This document shows, piece after piece, positions 19,643-30,785 of a stretch of DNA of 64,000 nucleotides. Position 1 is the first letter of the stretch. The number at the start of each line of letters is the position of its first letter. Under the pieces are notes generated by a model that ran no database searches, was not told where the DNA came from, and was given only the letters and a program-made list of their open reading frames with translations. Source of the stretch: Gadus chalcogrammus (lineage: Eukaryota; Chordata; Actinopteri; Gadiformes; Gadidae); assembly GCF_026213295.1 (NCBI RefSeq), contig NC_079418.1, positions 6,495,479 through 6,559,478 on the forward strand. Reading direction: 5' to 3'. The translations under genes and the position numbers were made by a program.

Positions 19643-21115
19643 CTCTCCACCACACACTTATAGAAGGATTCGAGTATGGCTGTGGACATGCCTGCCCCCT
19701 TCAACTTCCTTAGGATGTAGAGCCGTTGATGGGCCTTCTTGATGGTGTGCATGGTGTTCTCCCGCCAGGTGAGCGTGTTGGTAAGGTTCAGGCCAAGGTA
19801 TTTGAATGTGTGAACCCTCTCCACAGCTGTGTTGTCGATGTAACGGGGGGGAGGGATAGCGCCCTTCTTGCGGAAGTCCACAATCAACTCCTTCATCTTC
19901 TTTGTGTTCAGGATCAGGTTGTTTTCCCCGCACCACAGTTCCAGTCCTCTCACTTCCTGCCTGTAAGCCGTCTCATCCCTATTGCTGATAAGTCCTATCA
20001 CGGCTGTGTCATCTGCAAACTTAACTATGACATTACTGTCGTAGTGTACTCTGCAGTCGTGAGGAAGCAGTGTGTACAGTAGAGGGCTGAGCACACATCC
20101 CTGGGGACTGCCGGTGTTGAGGATTGTGGTTGAGGATGTGAGGTTATTAATCCTTACAGACTGAGGTCTGTGGGTCAGGAAATCCAGGATCCAATTGCAG
20201 AGTGACCGAGTGCTGACAGCTTGTGAACCAGTGTCTGTGGAATGATTGTATTGAAAGCAGAACTAAAATCAAGAAAAAGTAGTCTCACATATGAATTGCT
20301 AGTCTCAAGATGTGTGAAGGCTTGGTGGATAACGGCTGAAACTGCATCAGCAGTCGAACGGTTCTGCCTGTAAGCGTACTGGTGACAGTCGGATGTGATG
20401 TCCATTATGTTCTTGATATGTGAAATTAATACCCTCTCAAATGTTTTCATGATGATTTGGGTGAGAGCAACAGGTCTATAGTCATTGAGACAGGTGACCG
20501 TCTGGGCTTTTGGTACCAGAATGATGGTGGATGTCTTCGTTAAGACATGTTGGTACAGTGGCCTGTGCCATGTTGGTACAGTGGCCTGGCCTCGAAATGG
20601 GCATAAAAGTGGTTCAGAGCATCAGGCAAGCAGTGGTCGGTGGGGCATTGTGCATTCTTGTTGTTGTAATTGGTAACACACTTAATGACCTTGCACATGC
20701 TACGTGGGTCATTAGAGATGAAATGCTCTTGTATCTTAAAAGCAGTTAGATTTTGCTATCTTTATGCCGGTTGTCAGGCTTCGCCCTGCGTCCCTGAGTG
20801 CGTCTAAGTCCCCGGACCTGAACGCAGTGTTTAGTGCTCTCCGAAGCGAACGCACCTCGGAATTCAGCCAGGGTTTTTGGTTAGGGATAATCCTGATGGT
20901 TTTCCTGATGGTAACATCATCCATACACTTATTAATGTATGCCAGGACTGATGTTGTATATTCTTCCAGGTACACATCATCATCCACCGTTGCTGCCTCT
21001 TTAAACATCTGCCAGTCTGTGCTTTCAAAACAGTCCTGATGCATAGAGAACCGCTCCACTCGGCCACACTGTGATATGGTTGACTTTAAGACCATGTTTG
21101 TCCAAGAAGTGTCAG
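19643..21115 (-). mobile_element. Rex1-like LINE copy 2, RT and linker block
   Basis: Minus-strand pieces in order: linker PNQKPWLNSEVRSLRRALN (20736-21095), RT thumb-palm blocks MKTFERVLISHIKN, YAYRQNRSTADAV and [16 protein letters not shown] (20175-20450), [14 protein letters not shown] and catalytic [19 protein letters not shown] (19660-20094). Several frameshifts. 5'-truncated near 21115, so the endonuclease is absent. It is the host of the L2-like and hAT insertions. Confidence 0.82.
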
Positions 21116-21319
21116 GTCATCAATAGTTTATCACAACTATAGTAAATCAAAACAACATCCATGCTATCTTCAGCGTTGGACTACTGACCTGATGGACTTG
21201 AGCCGTTCATGATACAGGTGAGATACAGCTCAGGGGTGTCTGTCCTGGACTGAACACTGGAGTTCGACCGCAATTTAAATAAAGAGCACACAGATGACTG
21301 AAAATGATACAATATTCAG

Positions 21320-21482
21320 TCGTTACGATCTTATATTGTACGTTCGTACGTCCTGGCACCTAATGTAAGCACATATTGTATGTTTGCACGTCCTGACACT
21401 TAATGTGCGCATTAATTGAATGTTTGTACTTCCTGGCTCTTAAAAATAATACATAATTTTGTGTAGCATCTTATCCTAGCTG
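21320..21482 (+). repeat. SINE family B, partial
   Basis: CGTTCGTACGTCCTGGCAC, ACTTAATGTGCGCA and TGTAGCATCTTATCCTAGCT match the 5' half of the family B copies at 37850 and 42765. The tail is missing. Confidence 0.65.
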
Positions 21483-21798
21483 TTGGCAGGCAGATTCCTG
21501 GTCTTCCTCCAGATGTGTGGCTCCTCCCCAGCTCTCCTCAGCCGAGGGTTCCTGATCAGTAACAAACACAGTGGTGGTAGTTTATTATTCTTTGGAAATC
21601 TTGTTTAAAAAAATCTGAAATCAAAACTCTGGCTTGAATGCAGAAGATAGACTTGAAGATTAATTTCATATTTTAAACTTCAACATGAAACATGCACACG
21701 CTTGGGAATTTCTAATCCAGGAATAAAGTATAACATTCTGTGAATCCAACAGCATAGCTCTGGTTGTCAAACGCCGTAGAAAAGAAGGACTGTTGGTT

Positions 21799-21867
21799 TT
21801 AAACTTCCAAAGACTTGAGCATCCTATCATAGTCCTCGTCTCGCTCCTGGTGGGTCCTCAGCGTCAT
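21799..21867 (-). CDS. candidate terminal exon of unidentified minus-strand gene
   Basis: On the minus strand, TGTATCCTGAGCAG (a fair splice acceptor) is followed by an in-frame MTLRTHQERDEDYDRMLKSL, EV and TAA, then an AATAAA at 21586-21581 about 210 bases on. The charged, non-repetitive peptide is unlike the surrounding repeats. I do not recognise the gene. The upstream exons would lie to the right; none is convincing. Could be a chance frame. Confidence 0.33.
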   Translation of the reverse strand: MTLRTHQERDEDYDRMLKSLEV

Positions 21868-22019
21868 CTGCTCAGGATACAAACACACATTAAAGGGATG
21901 ACATCATACCACCAGGTGTGAGTATGATCAGCCATTACAAGCTGTTTCGTTTGGGTAAGGTCACAAATTGGCGTGACCGCCTAGATGTACGCTGGATAAA
22001 CTACGTAGTAGTAGTAGCC

Positions 22020-22440
22020 CAATGCTGTGTTCCAATATCCATACTGCCATGAGTACACTTAAACGTATAGTACACTATCCGCACTCACTAAGTGCGCTGA
22101 TTTCCAGATGTCAGTGTTGTTCCAAATCTAATACTCTGTGGTGCACTAACCGGAAATTATGATCGCGACTGCCGCCGCGGCTCCTCCTCTGCAATGAACA
22201 TCCCGCTTTGAACGGTGAACTCTTTACGCCTAGCAGCTATAAAAAGCTATGAAAGCTATTAAAACTACAAAATGACTCTATTAATGCAGACTATGTGGAA
22301 AATGTGCCGACGTTGGCTCAGCCTGGCCCTGCCCTCTTCCGCTTCGTAGCTAAGATGGCTGCCGTTGAGTACGAAAAGTGTACATCGATACACACTTCGC
22401 GGTTTGACTGCAGCAGGTCCAGGAAGGTAAGCAAGATGAG
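22020..22440. repeat. possible MITE remnant
   Basis: GTGTTCCAATATCCATACTG, TAGTACACTATCCGCACTCA and, at the right, GTACGAAAAGTGTACATCGA resemble subterminal parts of fish DNA transposons; 30786-31260 has similar text. On the minus strand 22400-22470 reads a hydrophobic stretch (YHYLWTFLILLTFLDLL), but without a splice donor it is not called as an exon. Confidence 0.3.
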
Positions 22441-22472
22441 GAATGTCCAGAGGTAGTGGTATGTGACCTTAA

Positions 22473-22902
22473 AGGCACCCAGTGCAACTTTATGTAAACA
22501 TTCAATGAAAAATAAACATTACATTTCTAGTCTTTTTTACACGTAGTAAGTTTCAATAACTCCATACCATTACATATCGACATTCAAGGAGCAAAGATGA
22601 GACGTCGCTGTGTGGTGAGAACTGATAGAAAATCGTAAACAACAACAATCGCCGGTGGGTAGAAGCCATTTTTCCATTGACTGGAAGCCTGCTTTATTTA
22701 TTGTAGGTTACAAAAAATAAAGAAAATGGCGGCATTGTTGTTGTTATCGATTTTCTATCAGTTCTCACCACACAACAACGTCTCATCTTTGCTGCTTGAA
22801 TGTCGGTATGTAATGGTATGGAGTTATTGAAACTTACTACGTGTAAAAAAGACTAGAAATTGAATGTTTATTTTTAAGCCTCGAAAGTTGCACTGGGTGC
22901 CT
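22473..22902. mobile_element. fold-back MITE with TTAA target duplication
   Basis: 430 bp. The ends are perfect inverted 19-mers (AGGCACCCAGTGCAACTTT), flanked on both sides by TTAA. The inverted homology continues inward to almost the centre (GAGAACTGATAGAAAATCG left, complement right), around a loop of about 60 bp with AATGGCGGC. TTAA duplications are typical of piggyBac-type insertion. No coding sequence. Confidence 0.88.
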
Positions 22903-23029
22903 TTAAATATTACCTCAAATCACAGATTTGGCTAAAATTTTAAGAATGAAAAATCGGAAAGTAAACTAATGAACGACCGTTGAAAATAATTAAAAATAAT
23001 CTCTGAGTCAAGTGTTTGGTGACGGTTAC

Positions 23030-23275
23030 CCTCCGGTCCCCAGCCTCAGGTCCACTGTGGTGCTCCATGCCTTGGACTGTAGAGCACTGTGGTGCTCTAC
23101 AGTCCAACCCAGTGCCCCGGGCCTGGTCTAGGGGATCTAGTTACCCCTACAGTCCAACCCGGTGCCCCATACCTGGTCCAGAGGGATCTGGTCTCCAGCC
23201 TCCCTTGCCTGGTCTAGGGGATCTGGTCACCTTCTGGTCCTCAGCCTCTGGTCAACCCTGGTCAAGGAGATCCTG
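23030..23275. repeat. degenerate minisatellite (CTGGTCTAGGGGATCTGGTC)
   Basis: Irregular repeats of CTGGTC..GGGATCTGGTC and CTACAGTCCAACCC. Confidence 0.6.
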
Positions 23276-23574
23276 TGAAGTCAGACGGCATATTTATAAA
23301 CACGTGCACACAGCGGTTTTGTTTCGTACAATGTTTACATGCAATTCAATCTCGGAGGACGACTTGCGATAAGTTATTCAGCCAAAGCACTGAAGCAAAG
23401 TGCACTGACTTCACAGTTAAGGACTTCTTTGACCGGCGATGACAGCCAGGAGGTATGGCTGTCCCTGGTGTGGAGGACACCTTCAGACACAAACTGCAGT
23501 TACGATTTCAGCTCTGTAGGGTTAGGCTTTAATTGTGCCATTTGGTTGGGTTTAACTGAGACAATCACTGCCCA

Positions 23575-24919
23575 GGGGCCTCATGCACTAAGGTTGCGTA
23601 CGCACAAAACGGGGCTGAAAGTTGCGTACGTGACTTTTCACGCCAAGGTTGTGATCTATAAAAAACCAACTTGACGGGAAAATGTGCGCAGCCCTAAGCA
23701 AACTCTGACCCATGCGTACGCATGGTTTGGAGGAAAAGGAGAATTGGCGACACAGACGGTGTGGTGGTGAACTGAAGTCAGACCGAAGAATTGCAGAGTG
23801 AGAAGAACGATTATGTTTTATCATCGCCCTTCATCAATTTAATTTCAACCCGTATCATGCGTTAAATCCTAATCAGAATAATTTAAGTCCACTGCGTTAT
23901 TTCTCAGTTATAACTCCAGAAATATCTCCTTAGAATAGAAATAAAAAGAAATTCTCTATATTTAATCCCGTCACTCCATACTGTCCACTGACGGCGCGAC
24001 TGCATGGAATAAAGCATCTGTCCAACATGTGTCAATAGCATAATATTTTTATGTGACACTGTAAACACATGATCAAATGTCAATTAAATCCCAAGTGTGA
24101 AAAACCAAGCCACACTCATCACAATCGTTGTCCGTTACTCTTGATGCTTTTCATGACAAATCAGGCATTAAAAAGGGGTTATGTTCAAGAACATTTTACG
24201 TGGGTAATTACAAACTGATTATCCAAGGCGTTCTCGTCAGTCTTATTACCGTAACCCTATAAATACAGAGGTGAGCTCCGTGGTAATGCTGCACCATATG
24301 GCACTTCTGGCGGACCATGCAGTATTCGGAGGGAGAGGGTATTTAGGGACCATAACGATTTATTGGTAGGCTACATAAAAATATGTAACTCTATGTCAGA
24401 CCACTTCTTTTTTAATTCTGGGACTGTGTGCTCCGTGCTACTGACAGAGTTCACTGCTGCAGCAACATGTTGCCACTCACTCTGCTTTTTGTTGTTGGCG
24501 ATTCCAATCCCGTGACCGCCGAACAAAACTACCTTTCGGGCCTCCATCTCACCCACAAGTGTCTCCACTTCAACCTCTGTGAAATTTCGCTTTTTTGATT
24601 TTCTCAGTACTTCTGCCATTGTTTCCAACAAGACATAATACCGGCATCTGAGTCTGTTTTATATGCAGATCGCATTCATGAGGTCATTTGCATTGACCAT
24701 TTATGGTTAAGAAGGGGCGTGTAGAGGGCGGAACGTGAAGCTGATTCAGCTGCGCACAATTATAGTCAGTATGTGATTTATAAAGCAAAGATTGCGTACA
24801 GGTGTGCGTAGGCAGTGTTTTATAAATCCGAATATTTTTTGGCGCACGCAAAACTTGGCTTCTGGGCGTACGCACATTTTTAGTAACGATCCCACGCACA
24901 GTTTTATAAATGAGACCCC
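23575..24919. mobile_element. Harbinger-like DNA transposon (non-autonomous or decayed)
   Basis: Left end GGGGCCTCATGCACTAAGG, right end in reverse GGGGTCTCATTTATAAAAC, each followed by GTGCGTACGC-type sub-terminal repeats, as in fish Harbinger families. It contains a Myb-like gene (24371-24631, minus) but no recognisable DDE transposase. Target duplication not clear from the flanks. Confidence 0.7.
24371..24631 (-). CDS. Myb/SANT-like DNA-binding protein of Harbinger element (truncated)
   Basis: 86 residues starting MLETMAEVLRKSKKRNFTEV, then VETLVGEMEARKVVLFG and W-x-V-A..VNSVSSTEHTVPELKKKWSDIE. This is the trihelix-like Myb_DNA-bind_5 fold (NAIF1-like) carried by Harbinger elements, where it helps the transposase reach DNA and the nucleus. 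It stops soon after the domain, so the C-terminal half is lost or this is a remnant. Confidence 0.6.
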   Translation of the reverse strand: MLETMAEVLRKSKKRNFTEVEVETLVGEMEARKVVLFGGHGIGIANNKKQSEWQHVAAAVNSVSSTEHTVPELKKKWSDIELHIFM

Positions 24920-25365
24920 AGATATTTAGCACTAGCAGTATTAATAATGATCAATAATATTGAAATGATACTTGGTCATGTTCAGCTGCTGGGTTGTTGT
25001 AGATCTAAGGAGCCTTAGTAAGGAAACACTGATCGCTGCATCTTTTCTGCAACTCGAAAATGTGTACGAAAGAACGCAGTTGTTTTATTCACAATGTTAT
25101 GTTTGATTTTGAGTGCCCTACCTAAGGCACAAGAAATGTAACATATATCGGAGATGGTTACCGATAGAAATAGGGAACGGCCAGATTACCTTAATTGGGT
25201 ACGCTAGTTAGTGAAAAGTTTAAGCAAATGACGATATTATTTGTACTGCCAGACGCCGTAATAAGGTGATGAGGTTAGGCTTCAAATAACGCAAATGCCA
25301 ATCCTGCTCTTACTGTCAGTTGCCCTCCCATGTGCCTCAACATCCACCACACATACACAGACACA

Positions 25366-25790
25366 AAGATTGCCCCTCTCACATGTATTACCCCATGCCA
25401 AGTCAAACATTGCCTCTCTCAAATGTATCGCCCCATGCCAGCTCAAAGATTACCCCTCTCTCATGTATTGCTCCGTGCCAGCTCAAATATTGCCCCTCTC
25501 TCATGTATTGCCCCATGCCAGGGCAACTGCCCCTCACACATGAAGTAGTGCCCCATGCCTCCTCAAAGAGTGCCCCTCTCAATCTTAGTGCCCCATGCCA
25601 GGTCAAACATTGCCTCTCTCAAATGTATCGCCCCATGCCAGCTCAAAGATTGCCCCTCTCTCATGTATTGCCCCATGCCAGGGCAACAACTGCCCCTCAC
25701 ACATGAGGTACTGCCCCATGCCACCTCAAAGTGTGCCCCTCTCAATCTTAGTGCCCCATGCCAGGTTAAGGATTGGCCCTCTCACACTAA
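25366..25790. repeat. 40-bp minisatellite with higher-order pattern
   Basis: About ten units of about 40 bp, consensus GCCCCATGCCAGCTCAAAGA then TTGCCCCTCTCTCATGTATT. Distinct unit types recur in the same order after about 160-200 bp. Open frames in several phases are repeat artefacts. Confidence 0.9.
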
Positions 25791-25905
25791 GGGGTTTGAT
25801 GGAGAGACCAGCATAGGGTTTGTAGGTCTTTGATAGAGGAGAGACCATGCGGAGGGTTTGTAGGTCATTGAGAGAGGAGAGACCAGCGGAGGGTTTGCAG
25901 TTCTT
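25788..25905. repeat. tandem GGGTTTGTAGGTC repeat
   Basis: Three imperfect copies of about 40-47 bp: GGGTTTGTAGGTCTTTGA, AGAGGAGAGACCA. Adjacent to the 40-bp array. Confidence 0.75.
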
Positions 25906-26330
25906 GCCGGAATCGCGGCCGCGTCCTTTCGCGGTGAGCACGGTGGTTATCGATGCGCAGAGGAAGATTCTCTGGGTCCGGAACACAGGCGTAGGGGTAC
26001 CCGTGTGCGCCCGAGCAACGAGCGCCGATGGGGCGTGACTTGTCAGGCGCAACTGCGTGCGGGAGCACGGAGGAGTACGCGCGCCGTCTATGTGCGTCAG
26101 CAGAGCCCGTGCGCTGACAACTCACTACTATAGAGCCGTGCGCGTGTGAGATCGGCATTCCACGCTGCAAAACAAGGTCACGGTCTGTTTTCATGGTCTG
26201 TTTTCTCACGTTGATCCATCTGCTCGAGGCGATCTATTGTCGCTACGGTCGAAATGTCTGCAGGGTGCGAATTCCTTCTAGGCACATGAGCAAATAATGC
26301 ATTGCAAAGGGGAGGTATGGCTGTGTGGTG
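25906..26330. other. GC-richer intergenic segment, no gene recognised
   Basis: Contains CpG-dense sequence (GCGGCCGCG near 25915). Open frames on both strands have no recognisable domain. Confidence 0.4.
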
Positions 26331-26339
26331 CTCACGCAG

Positions 26340-26612
26340 ATGCGCACATACATGCATGTATGTGCGTGCGTGCATGTGTATGTATGTGCAAGCATGCACA
26401 TACATACACACGCCGAACGCACACACATACCCACACATGCACACACACACATACACAGGCCTTCCCAGGCACGCAAATACATACACACAAACATACAAAC
26501 GCAACTACACACATGCACACACACACATACCCACACAGACACAGACACACACACACACACACACATACACAACCTCCCATGCACTCATAAACACACACAC
26601 ACACACACACCC
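26340..26612. repeat. complex CA/TG-rich simple repeat
   Basis: Alternating ACAC, ATACAC and GCATGCAC motifs. No gene. Confidence 0.9.
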
Positions 26613-27039
26613 TGTAGGACACAAAGTTTGGAGCTGGTTTTATCCCATGGGAGAGACTGAAAGCAGGGTGGGAACCATCGCATCATAGAAACAAACATAA
26701 ATGACAACAAACACAACAGCTAACAACAACAATCAATCACAGTGAAACTACAGTGCATACTGATGATTAATGATCGATTGTGTTTATGCATTGTACTGTC
26801 GAACAACAATGCACAATGACGCACAACGACGCACACAGAAGTGCGACTTTTGATTGAAAGCGCTACTTTCTTTGAGCATCCGCCCGACATCCGCACGCAA
26901 CCAGAACACACGCACAACACCCACGTAACAAGCACACATGGTCTCTCTCACACACCGTCTCACACACAAAGAGACAAACACACACACTAGAAGGTGGAGG
27001 ACACCCCTCCTCAACCTTCTACATGCGGCCTCCTCTCTG

Positions 27040-27087
27040 TCTCTCTCTCAGTCTCTCTCCCTCCCCCTCCTCCTCTCCCTCTCCTCC

Positions 27088-27179
<92 letters not shown>

Positions 27180-27360
27180 CCCTCTCTCCCTTCTCCTCCC
27201 TCTTTCTCTCTCTCTCCCTCTCTCTCTCTCCCCCTTCCCCTCTCCCCCTCCCCTCACCCTCTCTCTCTCCCCCTTATCCTCTCCCCCTTCCCCCCTCTCT
27301 CTCTCACCCTCTCTCCCTCAACCCCTCAACCCCTCAAGCCTCAACCCCTCTCTCCCTCTC
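27040..27360. repeat. polypyrimidine (CT)n tract
   Basis: A pure (CT)n core at about 27090-27173 flanked by CTCC-rich sequence: over 300 bp with almost no purine on this strand. Confidence 0.97.
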
Positions 27361-27795
27361 ATGTCATTGTGTTCCCTTATGGCCATATCTGGGCAGAGCC
27401 AGGGGCCCTTCTAGCCTCCACACAGGAAGCCAGGGGCCCGGGAGAGGCCAGGAGACAGAGGCGATTGTGTGGCTGAAAGCAGAGGTGACAAATGCCCCCC
27501 CTGATGCTAATGCTGGCAATCGAAGTAGTAGAACATTTTCACGTTCAGCATGCATAAGCAACTCCAAATGACCTATCATATTTTAAAAGGAACAAGATTA
27601 AACAGTTTCTCTGGGAATAACAAGTAAAAAGCTTGTGTTGATACTTCAACTTCTACAGAAATATTTTTAAACCCTAGTATGCATACCTTTACCTGAGTAA
27701 TGGATGTGAATACTTTTGACACCTCTGGCCATGGTGGGATATACGTTGTGACTCTGAGGTTGTTTGGAGAAATACAGCGAATGATAAAGAAGGAG

Positions 27796-28070
27796 TGGGA
27801 AGAGGAGGAGGAGGAGGAGGAGGAGGAGGAGGAGGAGGAGGAGGAGGAGGGGGAGGAGAAGGAGGGGGGCGAATGAGAGGGAAGAGGCGAAGGAGAGGGA
27901 GGGGGGGAAGGAGGAGGAGGAGGAGGAAGAGGAGGAGTGGGAATGGAGGGGGAAGAGGAGGAGGAGCAGGAGGAGGAGTTGGAGGAGAAGGAGAAGGAGG
28001 GGGAGAAGGAGAAGGAGGGGGAGAAGGGGGAGAAGGAGAGGGAGGGGGGAAGGAGAGGGAGGGGGAGGTT
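27796..28070. repeat. polypurine (GGA)n tract
   Basis: About 270 bp of GGA/GGGA repeats, essentially without pyrimidines. Open Pro- and Gly-rich frames are artefacts. Confidence 0.97.
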
Positions 28071-28095
28071 AGGTATAACAATTCGGCCAAAATAT

Positions 28096-28155
28096 GACCT
28101 AGCAATTATGCTATGAGGCTAACTATATCGATTATGCTTGGAGACTAAAGATATA
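28096..28155. repeat. 26-bp minisatellite, locus 2
   Basis: About two units: AGCAATTATGCTATGAGGCT, AACTATATCGATTATGC. Same family as 9201 and 57150. Confidence 0.7.
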
Positions 28156-28179
28156 GAGTTTTCGTATGCTGAAAACGGG

Positions 28180-28262
28180 AAATCTGTCTCCTAACCCTAA
28201 CCTTAACCATAACCCCTAACTAACCCAAACCCTAACCCTAACCATAACCCTAACCCTGTCAC
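28180..28262. repeat. interstitial telomere-like repeat
   Basis: Degenerate CCCTAA units (CTAACCCTAACC, ACCATAACCC), several perfect. Vertebrate telomeric motif, C-strand. Confidence 0.8.
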
Positions 28263-28965
28263 AGAAATCCGTTTGACCAAGGTTAGCTTAATATACATTA
28301 CAAAATAAATTACCTTCCCTGTGATCACGTGGCAGATTTGAGTCTTTTTGGATTGGAACAGGGAATTAAACCAATGTGATTGGATAATCTCCGGCTATCC
28401 CTTATTCAGGTTTTTCCCGGATTCCGCCTGCGAAAAACACATTGGCTTGGGGTTCTGCTAGGAAACGTTCTGGTAAGTGGATTCACCCGAAGCCATAAAT
28501 CAACGTCAGACCGGTGAGAAACACCTCAAGAATATTCAGTTCTCAAGAATGAATCGAGAAATTATGAACTAATATAATTTTTTTAAGTTAGCCAGCGATT
28601 ATCCAAATGATTCACTGGTGCTTTGAGTTTGTGATAGCATATATATATGTTCATGCATGAAAATCCAGAAAAGAAATCTAGATTTCACAACTCATACTCA
28701 GTACATTTCTAAAACCACCCCAACCGCCTCTACCTGCATGCAGCAAACCACGCCTACAGTGCCGCTCAGAGCCTCTAGGGGGCGGGATTGAGTCCCCGTT
28801 GCAGCCGAACACCCGATTGAGGAAACGAGGAGAGAACAGAAAGTTCACCTTGAACCGCTCAGAGTCGACTCATCGAGGTCCTAGTCTCCCGGAAGGACAC
28901 ACTCTAGTAAGACATTTACCTTAACCCATCTGCATTAACAAAGTACAAAACTCCCGTAGGGTAAG
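28263..28965. other. intergenic, no gene seen
   Basis: Mixed composition without recognisable coding blocks or repeats. Confidence 0.4.
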
Positions 28966-29130
28966 GAAACATACTTCCACAAGGTACAAAGAATAAAGAT
29001 AAGAAGAATGAAATTGAAATGGCAGCGGCCTCCCCCGCTCATCGACCACCTTGCCCCCCCCCCCCCCCCCCCCATCGACCACCTTGAGTCAGACATTTCC
29101 TGGGGGAAACACTGGACTGGACTCCATCAC
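28966..29130 (+). repeat. dispersed repeat, copy 1
   Basis: CCGTAGGGTAAGGAAAC, TACTTCCACAAGGTAC, AATAAAGATAAGA, a C-run, then TTTCCTGGGGGAAACACTG. The same blocks in the same order are at 51466-51605 in atp1b1 intron 4. Confidence 0.6.
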
Positions 29131-29153
29131 AGGTGCTAGTCTAATAACCACAA

Positions 29154-29290
<137 letters not shown>

Positions 29291-29399
29291 GTGTGTAGCC
29301 CATTAGATATCTTTGAAGAATTATTGAAGATTGATGGTGAAGTATAATTCCAGAAATGTCTTGAGAGTTGTGTTGAGAGTTACTCTGAAAGTAGCGATG

Positions 29400-29900
29400 T
29401 AGGAGGAGGAGGGGGAGAGGGAGGAGGAGTGCGGGATGGAGGAGGAGGTGGGAGTGGGGGTGGAGGTGTTGGTTCAGGTGGGGGCGGGGCTGCAACTAAA
29501 ACCACAGCCTCCACAGCCTCCTTTGTCCTGATTGGCCGGTCTCTTTCTCCCAGCAGCCTCGTGGGCAAACGGCTGTTTCTCCTCTGGGGACAGAGGAGGA
29601 GACCAGGAGAGGAATCGCTGAGCGGGGAGGCTTACCTCAGCTGCCTGACAGAGCTGTGACCTTCACCGTGCTGCGTGGGCGAATAGAGTATAGGAGCTGA
29701 ACTCAGTGTAGGTCCAACACTGGAGTCGCCCTCCTCCTCCTCCTCTTCCCTCTTCCTCTTCCTTCTCCTCCCACACCTCCTCCCTGCTCCATCTCCTCCT
29801 CCCTCTTCCTCTTCTTTCTCCTCCTCCTCCCTCCTCCACCTCCTCCTCCATCTTCTTCCCCGCTCCTCCCTCACCAGCACCACCACCCCTAGCTAATGGC
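29400..29900. repeat. GGA-rich then CCT-rich tracts
   Basis: Purine-rich 29400-29460 and pyrimidine-rich 29728-29880 simple sequence around a 200-bp unique stretch. On the minus strand the unique stretch carries splice-like sites (a GTAAGC donor near 29635 and TGTCCCCAG near 29590) only about 50 bp apart and Pro-rich frames; I do not call a gene. Confidence 0.6.
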
Positions 29901-29943
29901 GGTAATTCTGGTGGTAATTTTCCGCCACCTGGTAATGTGGCGG

Positions 29944-30245
<302 letters not shown>

Positions 30246-30321
30246 GTCTGAATCTATTGTGTCTAATAATAACATAACTGGTGCTCTGCTCTCCAAAGAT
30301 GACGGCTTGTTTCGTAAGCAG

Positions 30322-30580
30322 TGGGAGGAGGAGGAGAGGGAGGAGGAGGAGGGGAGGGAGAGGGAGGAGAGAGGAGGAGGAGGAAAGGGAGGAGGAGGAA
30401 GAGGAGGAGAGAAGTGAGAAGATAAGAGAAGGAGGAGTGGGAGGAAGAGGTAGACAGGGAGGAGGGAGAGGGAGAGGAATGGGAGGAAAAGGAAAGGGAG
30501 GAGGTGAAATAGGAGAGGGAGGAGAGAAAGGGGGAGGGGTTAGAGGAGGAGAACTAAAGAGGACGAGGAGGAGAGGCGGG
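30322..30580. repeat. polypurine GGA-rich tract
   Basis: GGAGGA/GAGAGG simple sequence with few pyrimidines. Confidence 0.93.
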
Positions 30581-30785
30581 GAGGACTGTGTGGTGTGTCG
30601 GTGTAGCATGCCAGCCACCGTGACCAGGGGGGGTCGTGGGTGTCAGAAGGGGGGGCGGGGTCAGACAAGGGGCGGGGTCATCTTCCTGCTTCGTTTGACC
30701 TCCAAGCCACCTTCAGGAAGCACAACCTCACGCAGCTTGCTAGCGTTGAGGAAAGGCAAGCTAACAGAGAGAAGGAGACAGAAGC

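Noticed and set aside
22400..22470. Minus-strand hydrophobic peptide (YHYLWTFLILLTFLDLL)
   Set aside because: No splice donor follows, and it borders a TTAA MITE and a possible transposon end.
29380..29640. Minus-strand Pro-rich exon with splice-like sites
   Set aside because: The Pro run is a GGA microsatellite on the other strand, the implied intron is only about 50 bp, and no protein family is recognised.
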